Of a stretch of DNA of 64,000 nt, positions 53,434 to 61,402 are shown one piece after another. Location: positions 1,866,501 through 1,930,500 of the forward strand of contig CP081098.1 in NCBI GenBank assembly GCA_025141015.1, read 5' to 3'. The notes under the pieces are model-generated. The model did no database searches and had not been told where the DNA came from. It worked only from the letters and a program-made list of their open reading frames with translations. The position numbers and the translations under genes are program-made. Position 1 is the stretch's first letter, and each line of letters starts with the position of its first letter. The DNA is from Rhodobacteraceae bacterium M382 (GTDB lineage Bacteria > Pseudomonadota > Alphaproteobacteria > Rhodobacterales > Rhodobacteraceae).

Positions 53434-56400
53434 ATGAGCACACGTCTTGCCTCTCAGGGGCGGCTGATCGACCGCTCGAAAACGATCGACTTTACCTTTA
53501 ACGGCAAGCGCATGACCGGGCATCCCGGGGATACGCTGGCCTCGGCGCTGCTGGCCAATGACCAGATGATGATGGGCCGGTCGTTCAAATATCACCGCCC
53601 GCGCGGCGTTGTGGCGTCCGGGTCCGAAGAACCCAATGCCCTGGTCGGTCTGGGCACCGGTGACCGGTTTGAACCCAACCAGCGCGTCACCACGACCGAG
53701 CTGTTTTCGGGTCTGACCGCCAAATCGCAGAACCACTGGCCTAACCTGGAATTCGACGTCGGCGCGATCAACACCTATCTGGCGCGCTGGCTGCCGGCAG
53801 GGTTCTATTACAAGACGTTCATCCACCCCAAACCGTTCTGGAAGCACGTGTATGAGCCGATCATCCGTCAGTCCGCCGGTCTGGGCAAAGCCCCTGACAA
53901 GGAGCTGAAGGACGCCGATACCTATGAACATTTCTATTTCTTCTGTGATGTTCTGGTTGTGGGCGGCGGTGTTGCCGGTCTGCAGGCGGCCAAGGCGGCG
54001 GCGGCATCCGGGGCCAAGGTTCTGCTGATCGAACAGAACAGCCACTGGGGCGGGCGCGCACCGGTTGACGGCGGCACCATCGACGGGATTGAACCCGGCG
54101 CATGGGTTGATCAGACCCTGGCCGAACTGGATGCGATGGACAACGTCACGATCCGTAACCGGACTATGGGTGCGGGCGTTTATGACCATGGTTATGCCCT
54201 GGGGTACGAGCGGATCAGCGATCACGAGCCGGGCAACGGCGCGCCGCGTCACCGTCTGTGGCGGATCCGCGCGTCGCAGATCGTCACCGCGACCGGTGCC
54301 ATCGAACGGCCCCTGTCGTTTGCGGGCAACGATGTGCCCGGTGTGATGCTGGCCTCGGCCATGCGCGACTATGTGGTGAACTGGGGTGTGACCCCGGGCC
54401 AGAAGGTCGTCGTGGTCACCAACAACGACGACGCCTATCGCACGGCCATCGCCCTGCATCACGCAGGCTGCGAAGTGGTGCGTGTGCTGGACGCGCGCAA
54501 CGCCGGTGGCGGTGCCCTGATGGAGGAAGTCCGTCAGCTGGGCATCCGCGTCGAAGCGGGCCGCGCCATCGCCAAGGTCAAAGGCGGCAAGCGGGTTCAA
54601 AAGGTGTCGATCTGTGCCCAGTCCGGAGTGGGCGGCGCGCAGGAAGAGATCGAAGCAGATGCGGTTGCCATGTCCGGGGGATGGTCCCCGGTTGTGCACC
54701 TGTGGTCGCATTGCGGTGGCAAGCTGATCTGGGACGATGCGGCTGCGCATTTCCGCCCCGATGCATCGCGTCCGCCGCTGGGTGACAACGGGCAGGGGTT
54801 TGTTGTGCCCGCTGGCACCGCCAATGGTCCACTGGATCTTGGGGCTGTGCTGAGCGACGCCAACAAGGCCGGCTCTGCTGCGGCAGAGGCGGCGGGGTTC
54901 CCGGCCACAACCGTTGCCACGCCCGAAGGTGTCACAACCGAAGAGTTGGCCATGGAAGCTGTCTGGCTGATGCCGGCGCAGGCCGATGTGTCGCTGCGGA
55001 TGAAATCCTGGCTGGATTATCAGAACGACGTCAAAGTCACCGATGTTCAGCTGGCCGCCCGCGAAGGCTATGAGAGCGTCGAACACACCAAGCGTTACAC
55101 CACGCTGGGTATGGCGACCGATCAGGGTAAATTGAGCAACATCAATGGCCTGGCGACCCTTGCGAATGCGCTGGGTGCACAGATCCCCGATGTGGGCACC
55201 ACCACCTTCCGTCCGCCGTACCACCCGATCTCCATGGGCTCGATCGCGGGTGAAGCGCGGGCCAAGACGTTCCAGCCAATCCGCAAGACACCGATCCACG
55301 ACTGGATTGAAGCCAATGGCGCGGATTTCGAACCGGTTGGCCACTGGCGTCGTCCATACGCCTTGGTCCGTTCGGGCGAGAGCGTGCATGACGCGGTGAA
55401 CCGTGAGGTGACCAACACCCGCGAACGTCTGGGGATGCTGGATGCGTCCACATTGGGCAAGCTGATTGTCAAAGGCCCGGATGCCGGGAAGTTCCTGGAC
55501 ATGATGTACACCAACATGATGTCCAACCTGAAGGTCGGCAAATGCCGCTATGGGTTGATGTGTTCGGAAAACGGTTTCCTGATCGACGACGGCGTGGTTG
55601 CCCGCATCGACGAAGACACCTGGCTGTGCCACACGACCACCGGCGGTGCCGAACGTATCCATGGCCACATGGAAGAATGGCTGCAGACCGAATGGTGGGA
55701 CTGGAAAGTCTATGTTGCCAATGTGACCGAACAATACGCGCAGGTCGCGGTTGTTGGCCCCAATGCCCGCAAGGTGTTGGAAAAACTGGGCGGCATGGAT
55801 GTCTCCAAAGAGGCGCTGCCGTTCATGGAATGGCGCGATGGCACCATCGGCGGGTTCGATTGCCGGGCGTACCGGATCTCCTTCTCGGGTGAGCTGAGCT
55901 ATGAAATCGCGGTTCCGGCCAGCCAGGGGCGTGCCTTCTGGGATGCGCTGATGGCGGCAGGGCAGGAATTCGGGGTAATGCCGTACGGCACCGAATGTCT
56001 GCACATCCTGCGGGCCGAAAAAGGCTTCATCATGATCGGGGACGAAACCGATGGCACCGTGATCCCGCAGGATCTGGGGCTGAACTGGGCGATCTCGAAG
56101 AAGAAAGAGGATTTCCTGGGCAAACGGGCGCAGCTGCGCAGCCACATGGCGGATCCCGATCGCTGGAAATTGGTGGGTCTGGAAACCGTTGATGGGTCTG
56201 TTCTGCCGGATGGGGCCTATGCGTTGGGCAATGGCGTCAATGCCAATGGCCAGAAGAACGTGATTGGCCGGGTGACGTCGACCTATCATTCGCCGACACT
56301 GGGCAAGGGCATCGCCATGGGGCTGGTCAAGCACGGGCCGGATCGCATGGGCGAGGTTCTGGATTTCCCCGGCACCGACGGCAAGATCTACAAAGCCAAG

Positions 56401-56451
56401 ATCGTAGATATGGTTTTCTATGACAAGGAAGGGGCAAAGCAAAATGTCTAA
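53434..56451 (+). CDS. soxA: Sarcosine oxidase subunit alpha
   Basis: A 1005-aa subunit. The N-terminal part (residues 1-150) resembles the domain that opens alpha subunits, with FNGKRMTGHPGDTLASALLAN. A Rossmann motif VVGGGVAGLQAAKAAAASG near residue 175 binds NAD in this family, and the C-terminal GcvT-like domain from about residue 610 binds tetrahydrofolate, to which the released methyl-derived carbon is passed. AGGAAGGG precedes the ATG at 53434. It overlaps soxG by eight bases. Confidence 0.96.
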   Translation: MSTRLASQGRLIDRSKTIDFTFNGKRMTGHPGDTLASALLANDQMMMGRSFKYHRPRGVVASGSEEPNALVGLGTGDRFEPNQRVTTTELFSGLTAKSQNHWPNLEFDVGAINTYLARWLPAGFYYKTFIHPKPFWKHVYEPIIRQSAGLGKAPDKELKDADTYEHFYFFCDVLVVGGGVAGLQAAKAAAASGAKVLLIEQNSHWGGRAPVDGGTIDGIEPGAWVDQTLAELDAMDNVTIRNRTMGAGVYDHGYALGYERISDHEPGNGAPRHRLWRIRASQIVTATGAIERPLSFAGNDVPGVMLASAMRDYVVNWGVTPGQKVVVVTNNDDAYRTAIALHHAGCEVVRVLDARNAGGGALMEEVRQLGIRVEAGRAIAKVKGGKRVQKVSICAQSGVGGAQEEIEADAVAMSGGWSPVVHLWSHCGGKLIWDDAAAHFRPDASRPPLGDNGQGFVVPAGTANGPLDLGAVLSDANKAGSAAAEAAGFPATTVATPEGVTTEELAMEAVWLMPAQADVSLRMKSWLDYQNDVKVTDVQLAAREGYESVEHTKRYTTLGMATDQGKLSNINGLATLANALGAQIPDVGTTTFRPPYHPISMGSIAGEARAKTFQPIRKTPIHDWIEANGADFEPVGHWRRPYALVRSGESVHDAVNREVTNTRERLGMLDASTLGKLIVKGPDAGKFLDMMYTNMMSNLKVGKCRYGLMCSENGFLIDDGVVARIDEDTWLCHTTTGGAERIHGHMEEWLQTEWWDWKVYVANVTEQYAQVAVVGPNARKVLEKLGGMDVSKEALPFMEWRDGTIGGFDCRAYRISFSGELSYEIAVPASQGRAFWDALMAAGQEFGVMPYGTECLHILRAEKGFIMIGDETDGTVIPQDLGLNWAISKKKEDFLGKRAQLRSHMADPDRWKLVGLETVDGSVLPDGAYALGNGVNANGQKNVIGRVTSTYHSPTLGKGIAMGLVKHGPDRMGEVLDFPGTDGKIYKAKIVDMVFYDKEGAKQNV

Positions 56452-57010
56452 CCTCGCAAGCGTATTGAACGGGGCCAGCTTTAACGGGCTGGCCAAGGTA
56501 GACGAGGCGGGTCTCTTTGGCATGATCACCCTGCGCGGCGATCTGGGGTCGGCCAAGGTGGCCGCCGCTGTCAAAGGCGCAACCGGTCAGGACGTGCCGG
56601 GCGTGCGCCAGATCAATGGCGATCTGGCGGGCGGTGTTGCCTGGATGTCGACCGATGAATTGCTGGTGCTGGTGCCCTATGCGGATGTGACCGCCAAGCT
56701 GGCCGATATGCTGGTCGCGCTGGACGGCGAACACGCTCTGGCAGTCAATGTGTCCGACGCACGTGCCGTGTTCCGGGTGTCGGGTGTGTCGGCACGCGAA
56801 GTCATGGGCAAGATCGCCCCGGTTGATTTTTCGGCCGCCGCATTCGGTCCCGGTGATTTCCGCCGCTCGCGTCTGGCCCAGGTGGCCGGTGCGTTCTGGT
56901 TGGACAGCGAAGACAGCTTTGCCATCGTCTGCTTCCGCTCAACCGGCGACTATGTGTTCAACCTGCTGAGCGCTGCCGCAAATCCGAAATCTGCGGTTGG
57001 CGTCTACTAA
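56444..57010 (+). CDS. soxG: Sarcosine oxidase subunit gamma
   Basis: A 188-aa protein of the SoxG family, structurally related to the GcvT C-terminal region and needed for assembly of the heterotetramer. The SDARAVFRVSGVSAREVMGK and FRRSRLAQVAGAFWL segments are typical. It overlaps soxA and is followed by a strong terminator, so the operon ends here. Confidence 0.93.
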   Translation: MSNLASVLNGASFNGLAKVDEAGLFGMITLRGDLGSAKVAAAVKGATGQDVPGVRQINGDLAGGVAWMSTDELLVLVPYADVTAKLADMLVALDGEHALAVNVSDARAVFRVSGVSAREVMGKIAPVDFSAAAFGPGDFRRSRLAQVAGAFWLDSEDSFAIVCFRSTGDYVFNLLSAAANPKSAVGVY

Positions 57011-57039
57011 GACCCACCCGCACGGTCCCGACAAACACA

Positions 57040-57079
57040 GGCCCCCCATCAAAGGTGTTGATGGGGGGCCTTTGTGTTT
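57040..57079 (+). terminator. Rho-independent terminator of the sox operon
   Basis: Perfect 13-base arms GGCCCCCCATCAA / TTGATGGGGGGCC enclose the loop AGGTG and are followed by TTTGTGTTT, 29 bases past the soxG stop. Confidence 0.92.
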
Positions 57080-57119
57080 CTATGGCAGCATCTAGCGACG
57101 TCTTTGGGTCCGGTTCAGT

Positions 57120-57509
57120 TTATGCAGTGCGCAGTTGCGACAGCATCGGACAAGACGCATTTCCGCTATCGCAATTGGCTGTTAGTTCTTCCAACGCTGT
57201 TTCCAGGCGTCCAAGTTCGCTGATCTTGGCCCGCACGTTTGCCAGGTGAAACTGGCCCAACTCCTGAATTTTCTGACAGTCTTCTTCGGCGTTTTCGGAT
57301 AGGTCAAGCAAGGCTTTTGCGTCCTTGAGCGGGAACCCCAGTTCGCGGCACTTTTTTAAAAAGCGAAGCCTGCCAACGTCATGTGCAGAATATAGACGTC
57401 GATTGTTCGCGGCCCGCGTGGGTTTGGGCACAATGCCTTCGCGTTCGTAATAGCGGATGGTTTCAATTCCGACACCACTTTGTCGGGCGGCTTTGCCAAT
57501 CGCGATCAT
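57120..57509 (-). CDS. MerR-family regulator (mercury-type Cys pattern)
   Basis: A 129-aa MerR protein. The N-terminal winged helix is IGKAARQSGVGIETIRYYEREGIV, with a long dimer helix after residue 75. Cys78, Cys113 and Cys120 are present; the 35-residue gap between the first two equals that of mercury-sensing MerR (Cys82-Cys117), while the last gap is 7 instead of 9. It is divergent from a MerT-like and a GDCCVxC gene and its operator with 19-bp spacer lies between them. Sensing of Hg(II) or another soft metal or arsenical is likely. Confidence 0.88.
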   Translation of the reverse strand: MIAIGKAARQSGVGIETIRYYEREGIVPKPTRAANNRRLYSAHDVGRLRFLKKCRELGFPLKDAKALLDLSENAEEDCQKIQELGQFHLANVRAKISELGRLETALEELTANCDSGNASCPMLSQLRTA

Positions 57510-57524
57510 GTGATGCTGCCCCGC

Positions 57525-57555
57525 TTGATCCTGTAGTAACTACAGGTGTTATGAC
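57525..57555 (+). promoter_or_regulatory. MerR-type promoter with 19-bp spacer and operator
   Basis: TTGATC (57525-57530) and TATGAC (57550-57555) are separated by 19 bases, the over-long spacing that MerR-family activators correct by twisting DNA. The spacer contains the dyad CCTGTAG-TAA-CTACAGG (57530-57546). It points to the MerT-like gene and begins 15 bp upstream of the divergent merR start. Confidence 0.88.
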
Positions 57556-57608
57556 TCCCCATGAGCGGACCCGCAACCTGTCTTTTGGTTGGGGTAGGGA
57601 GGAGCGTT

Positions 57609-57932
57609 ATGCGCAAATATTTTGGCTTGAGCTATTTGGGATCGGCGTCGGCCTTGGTCGTTGCGTCCTGCTGTGTGCTGCCCATGACAATGATGTTGTT
57701 GGGATTGGGCGGCAGCTGGTTGGCGATTTTTGGTCGCATAGCTGCGGCAAGCTATTACGTTTTGGCGGTTTCGACGGCTTTCGTTGCCCTATCATGGTGG
57801 GTCTCTTATCAAAGAGGGGACCCGGCGAGGATGAAATGGTGGCTTGCCGGAAGCACTGCCATAACAGGTGTCGCATGGGTGATCTTGCTCTCCGAGACCC
57901 AAATTAACGACTACCTGATCCTGCAGATGTGA
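57609..57932 (+). CDS. MerT-like mercuric transport membrane protein
   Basis: A 107-aa membrane protein with three hydrophobic segments. Cys21-Cys22 in the first helix (VVASCCVLP) followed by LGLGGSWLA matches the metal-relay site of MerT, which passes Hg(II) across the inner membrane. ATG at 57609 with GGAGG is the supported start. No merP or merA accompanies it, so the operon is a minimal form. Confidence 0.82.
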   Translation: MRKYFGLSYLGSASALVVASCCVLPMTMMLLGLGGSWLAIFGRIAAASYYVLAVSTAFVALSWWVSYQRGDPARMKWWLAGSTAITGVAWVILLSETQINDYLILQM

Positions 57933-57933
57933 G

Positions 57934-58155
57934 ATGATGACAGATCAAAACGTTATTTTAAAAAGCACGCTGACGTGCCCCGGGTGCGGGCATGTCGAAA
58001 CAGAAACAATGCCGACAGATGCCTGCCAATGGTTTTACGAGTGCACGTCCTGCAAGGCCGTCCTGAAACCAAAGGAAGGGGATTGTTGCGTCTATTGTTC
58101 CTATGGAACGGTACCGTGCCCGCCAATCCAGATGGGGGACGGGTGTTGTGGCTGA
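57934..58155 (+). CDS. GDCCVxC domain protein
   Basis: A 73-aa Cys-rich protein with CPGCGH, a second CTSCKA pair and the name-giving GDCCVYCSYGTVPCPPIQ block, eleven Cys in total. Small soluble proteins of this family usually accompany MerR and MerT-like genes and are presumed to bind soft metal. Start is one base after the MerT-like stop. Role is inferred from context. Confidence 0.9.
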   Translation: MMTDQNVILKSTLTCPGCGHVETETMPTDACQWFYECTSCKAVLKPKEGDCCVYCSYGTVPCPPIQMGDGCCG

Positions 58156-58227
58156 CCACGGATGGCTCCACCAAGCCGCCAGATAAACCATACCGGTGGT
58201 GCGGTCGTGTTCAGCATTGGGCCGGGG

Positions 58228-58992
58228 TCAGTCGCTGAACACAAAGGTTGGAAAACGCGTCAGTATGGGGTCACTGATCATGTCGTCGCGTGTGATTGGA
58301 GTGCCCTGCGCATCTGTGCAGGCTGCATAGAACGACAGTTCATCAAACAATTGCTCCATGCGTTTGGCGCGGCTTTCTTTTGGCAGGAACGGGGCGTGCG
58401 TGGACAGATACAGCGCCGGGCGGTGTGCACGCAGCCAGGGCAGCAGGGTGGGCAGGACCGAAAATTCGGCCCCTTCGATGTCCATTTTGACCAGTGACAC
58501 GCCCGACAGATCGGTGCTGTCGCAGAACTGCTCCCAGCCGATGGTCAGAACGTCATGACCATGAGAGGTGCTGTCGTTGAGCAGCGAGGTCATGCTGTCC
58601 CCGGCCTCGCCCCCAAAGGACGCCATGCGCGCCAAACCGAACCCGTCCGACAACGCCACAGAAAAACTGGACACATTGCGGATGCCGTTCAGGTCCAGGT
58701 TCCAGGCCAGATGACGATAGGCCACCGGATCAGGTTCAAAACACCAGACATGGCGGGCCTTGTGCGCACCATAGAGCACCGTGGGACCGATCCAGGCGCC
58801 GATATCCAGATAATCGCCATCCTTGCTCAGATATCGGTCCAAAACACGAAACGTCTCGGGCTCCCAATCATTGGCGGATGCCTTGCGCCAGAATTTCGAA
58901 TGATATGGATCCAGGCGAAACGGAATGCCGTTTAGCTGCCCGCCGTAATAGCCACGGGCGCGGTAGAACATCTTGCGCGCTTTTGCGAACAT
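58228..58992 (-). CDS. FkbM-family methyltransferase
   Basis: A 254-aa SAM-dependent methyltransferase. The SAM-binding motif is YLDIGAWIGPTVLYGA, followed by WCFEPDPVAYRHL and LVKMDIEGAEF, all typical of FkbM. ATG at 58992 is supported by GGGGA; a longer start at 59055 has no ribosome site. Members methylate hydroxyls on glycans or natural products. Neighbours give no clue. Confidence 0.87.
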   Translation of the reverse strand: MFAKARKMFYRARGYYGGQLNGIPFRLDPYHSKFWRKASANDWEPETFRVLDRYLSKDGDYLDIGAWIGPTVLYGAHKARHVWCFEPDPVAYRHLAWNLDLNGIRNVSSFSVALSDGFGLARMASFGGEAGDSMTSLLNDSTSHGHDVLTIGWEQFCDSTDLSGVSLVKMDIEGAEFSVLPTLLPWLRAHRPALYLSTHAPFLPKESRAKRMEQLFDELSFYAACTDAQGTPITRDDMISDPILTRFPTFVFSD

Positions 58993-59096
58993 CTCACTGT
59001 CCCCGATAAGTGTTTTCTTGCCTCGGCTCTTGACCTGACGCCGCACCCAAAGCATGTAACAGTGGGAACCGCAACTTTATTTAACAGGGGGCCACG

Positions 59097-59696
59097 ATGG
59101 CTTTTGAACTTCCTGATCTTCCTTATGCACATGACGCATTGGCCGACAAAGGCATGTCCGCAGAGACGCTGGAATACCACCACGACCTGCACCACAAGGC
59201 CTATGTCGACAATGGCAACAAGCTGATCGCCGGAACCGAATGGGACGGCAAGTCGATGGAAGAGATCATCAAGGGCACCTATGACGCGTCGTCGGTTGCG
59301 CAAAATGGTATCTTCAACAACATCAGCCAGCTGTGGAACCACAACCAGTTCTGGGAAATGATGGGCCCGGGCACCTCGGCCATGCCGGGTGAGCTGGAAA
59401 AGGCATTGGTCGAAGCCTTTGGTTCGGTTGATGAATTCAAGTCGCAGTTTTCCGCGGCTGGTGCTGGTCAATTCGGGTCCGGTTGGGCCTGGTTGGTCAA
59501 GAATGCCGACGGATCGCTGTCTGTGACCAAAACCGAAAACGGCGTGAACCCGCTGTGCTTTGGCCAGACTGCGCTGCTGGGTTGCGACGTTTGGGAACAC
59601 TCGTATTACATCGATTTCCGCAACAAACGTCCGGCGTATCTGTCGAATTTCCTCGACAACCTGGTGAACTGGGAAAACGTCGCGTCGCGCATGTAA
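59097..59696 (+). CDS. sodB: Superoxide dismutase, iron type
   Basis: A 199-aa superoxide dismutase. Metal ligands are His28, His82, Asp164 and His168. Gln78 in FNNISQLWNH is the outer-sphere Gln of iron enzymes, and QFGSGWAWL lacks the manganese-type Gln at the alternative position, so Fe is the likely metal. AGGGGGCC precedes the ATG. It is followed by a clear terminator and is monocistronic. Confidence 0.95.
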   Translation: MAFELPDLPYAHDALADKGMSAETLEYHHDLHHKAYVDNGNKLIAGTEWDGKSMEEIIKGTYDASSVAQNGIFNNISQLWNHNQFWEMMGPGTSAMPGELEKALVEAFGSVDEFKSQFSAAGAGQFGSGWAWLVKNADGSLSVTKTENGVNPLCFGQTALLGCDVWEHSYYIDFRNKRPAYLSNFLDNLVNWENVASRM

Positions 59697-59720
59697 TCCA
59701 AAGACTGTTTCAAAGACCGA

Positions 59721-59753
59721 AAGCCCGGCCGATCTGGCCGGGCTTTTGTATTT
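59721..59753 (+). terminator. Rho-independent terminator of sodB
   Basis: AAGCCCGGCC / GGCCGGGCTT arms, loop GATCT, then TTTGTATTT, 25 bases after the stop. Confidence 0.93.
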
Positions 59754-59867
59754 GGAGCACGCGTCATGCAAGGCCGTTCGACCGGCCCCGCCCGCCTGTG
59801 AGGCAGGTGCTCGACGCATCCCTTTCGGGGTTTACTTTGTCGCCTGAATGATTTCAGCCTGTGGGCC

Positions 59868-60737
59868 ATGACCGATCATCTCAAAGGCCTTCTTATCACC
59901 ACATTGGGCGTTCTTCTGGTCATCCCGGATTCACTGTTTGTACGATTGATCGTGGCGGACCCCATGGTGATCTCGTTTTGGCGTGCGATGATGTCCGGTA
60001 TGATTGTGCTGATCGTGGTTCTGACGACCAAAGGGGTGGGCGGGTTCAGGGCAGTGGCAGGAACCGGATGGCGCGGAGCTCTGTACATCGGATTGATTGC
60101 GTCGACCGTTCCGGCCTTTGTTCTTGCTGTCACCAACACCAGCGTCGCCAACGTGGTGTTCATCTTTGCGTCCATGCCCATCTTTGCCACGGCTTTCGGG
60201 CGGGTTTTTCTGGGCGAGCCCGTTCGGGCACGAATGGTCTGGACCATGGTGGCGGTCGGGGTTGGATTGGGAATTATTGCCTATGGATCGGGCAACCATG
60301 CAACCGCGTCGTGGCAGGGGGATCTCTGGGCGTTGTATATTTCGGTTGCTTATGCGCTGGCGCTGACAATTCTGCGCCAGCTGAAACATGTTTCGATGAT
60401 CCCGGCAATCCCGGTTGCCTTTATCGGTGTCGCCCTTGCAATCTGGGTTGTCGCTGACCCGATGCCCGCCTTTCAGACCCAATGGCCATTGTTCGTTGGT
60501 CACGGGGCCTTTATCGGCGCGGCGACCTGCCTGTTGGCGATTGGTCCGCGGTTCATCAGCGCCGCCGAAGTCGCCCTGTTGATCCTGTTGGAATCTGTTC
60601 TGGCACCGGTATTGGTCTGGGCCGTTATAGGCGAACATCCGGGGTCTTGGGCGGTGTTGGGCGGCGCTGTGGTGATCGGGGCCTTGCTGGTGTCCAATCT
60701 TGTGGCCTTGCGCCGAACCGTGCGGGTCAGCCCCTAG
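59868..60737 (+). CDS. EamA/DMT-family transporter
   Basis: A 289-aa membrane protein with ten predicted helices in two EamA repeats, typical of drug/metabolite exporters. The first repeat covers about residues 7-135 and the second 145-280, with the ALLILLESVLAPVLVWAVIGE block near the end. Cargo is not predictable. Its TAG stop shares CTAG with the convergent LOG gene. Confidence 0.87.
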   Translation: MTDHLKGLLITTLGVLLVIPDSLFVRLIVADPMVISFWRAMMSGMIVLIVVLTTKGVGGFRAVAGTGWRGALYIGLIASTVPAFVLAVTNTSVANVVFIFASMPIFATAFGRVFLGEPVRARMVWTMVAVGVGLGIIAYGSGNHATASWQGDLWALYISVAYALALTILRQLKHVSMIPAIPVAFIGVALAIWVVADPMPAFQTQWPLFVGHGAFIGAATCLLAIGPRFISAAEVALLILLESVLAPVLVWAVIGEHPGSWAVLGGAVVIGALLVSNLVALRRTVRVSP

Positions 60738-61285
60738 CGCACCATGTCTCTCAGCGCGTCCAGGCAGTCCCCAGGGGTGGTGGCCCAATGGATGAAATCC
60801 CCCAGAGAGGCATCGGCAAACCCCTGATCTATGACATGGTCCAGCAAATCACGCAGCTTGTCCCAATAGCCGTCGATATTCACAATGACGATGGGTTTGT
60901 CGTGCAGGCCCAGTTGCCGCCAGGTGAGCACTTCGAACAATTCATCCAGCGATCCGGGGCCGCCGGGCAGCACCACCACGGCATCCGCATTCATCAACAT
61001 GACCTTTTTGCGTTCGTGCATTGTTTCGGTCACCACATAGGTTGTCAGATCCGATTTGCCCACTTCGCGGCGTACCAGATGTTCGGGAATCACGCCAAAG
61101 GTGGTGCCACCAGCCGTTTGTGCGGCTCGGGCCACTTCGCCCATCAGCCCCACATCGCCGGCCCCGTAAACCAACCGCCAGCCACGTTCGGCCAGGCCCA
61201 GGCCCAGATCCCGCGCGCATTGGGCGTAGACCGGTGATGTTCCGGGGCGGGATCCGCAGTACACGCAGACGGATTTAGGGGTCAT
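60734..61285 (-). CDS. LOG-family protein (cytokinin riboside phosphoribohydrolase-like)
   Basis: A 183-aa protein with the Rossmann-like LOG fold. The key motif PGGPGSLDE corresponds to the canonical PGGxGTxxE, with Ser in place of Thr, and the earlier catalytic Arg/Lys region is TMHERKKVML. Family members cleave nucleoside 5'-monophosphates such as AMP or cytokinin ribotides. ATG at 61285 with AAAGG is preferred over GTG at 61291. Overlaps the converging EamA stop by four bases. Confidence 0.88.
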   Translation of the reverse strand: MTPKSVCVYCGSRPGTSPVYAQCARDLGLGLAERGWRLVYGAGDVGLMGEVARAAQTAGGTTFGVIPEHLVRREVGKSDLTTYVVTETMHERKKVMLMNADAVVVLPGGPGSLDELFEVLTWRQLGLHDKPIVIVNIDGYWDKLRDLLDHVIDQGFADASLGDFIHWATTPGDCLDALRDMVR

Positions 61286-61402
61286 GGCCACACCTTTCGG
61301 GGAATGTCAAAGGGTTGAAACAAGTTGCTTTGACCCCTGATAGCGAGATTGATAGGTTGCCTCAACAAAATGGGTGCCACTCGCCCTGGGGGAAAGAAGA
61401 AA

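Noticed and set aside
53332-56574. A very long open frame (over 1000 codons) antisense to soxA, and similar ones opposite acs, mttB, hyuA and the FAD/GcvT gene
   Set aside because: High GC with strong third-position bias leaves few stop codons in the mirrored frame. Their translations are His/Gly/Arg/Gln-rich without domains, while the sense frames carry clear family motifs.
57120-58155. The MerR unit as part of a mobile element
   Set aside because: No transposase, integrase, terminal repeats or target duplications were seen around it.
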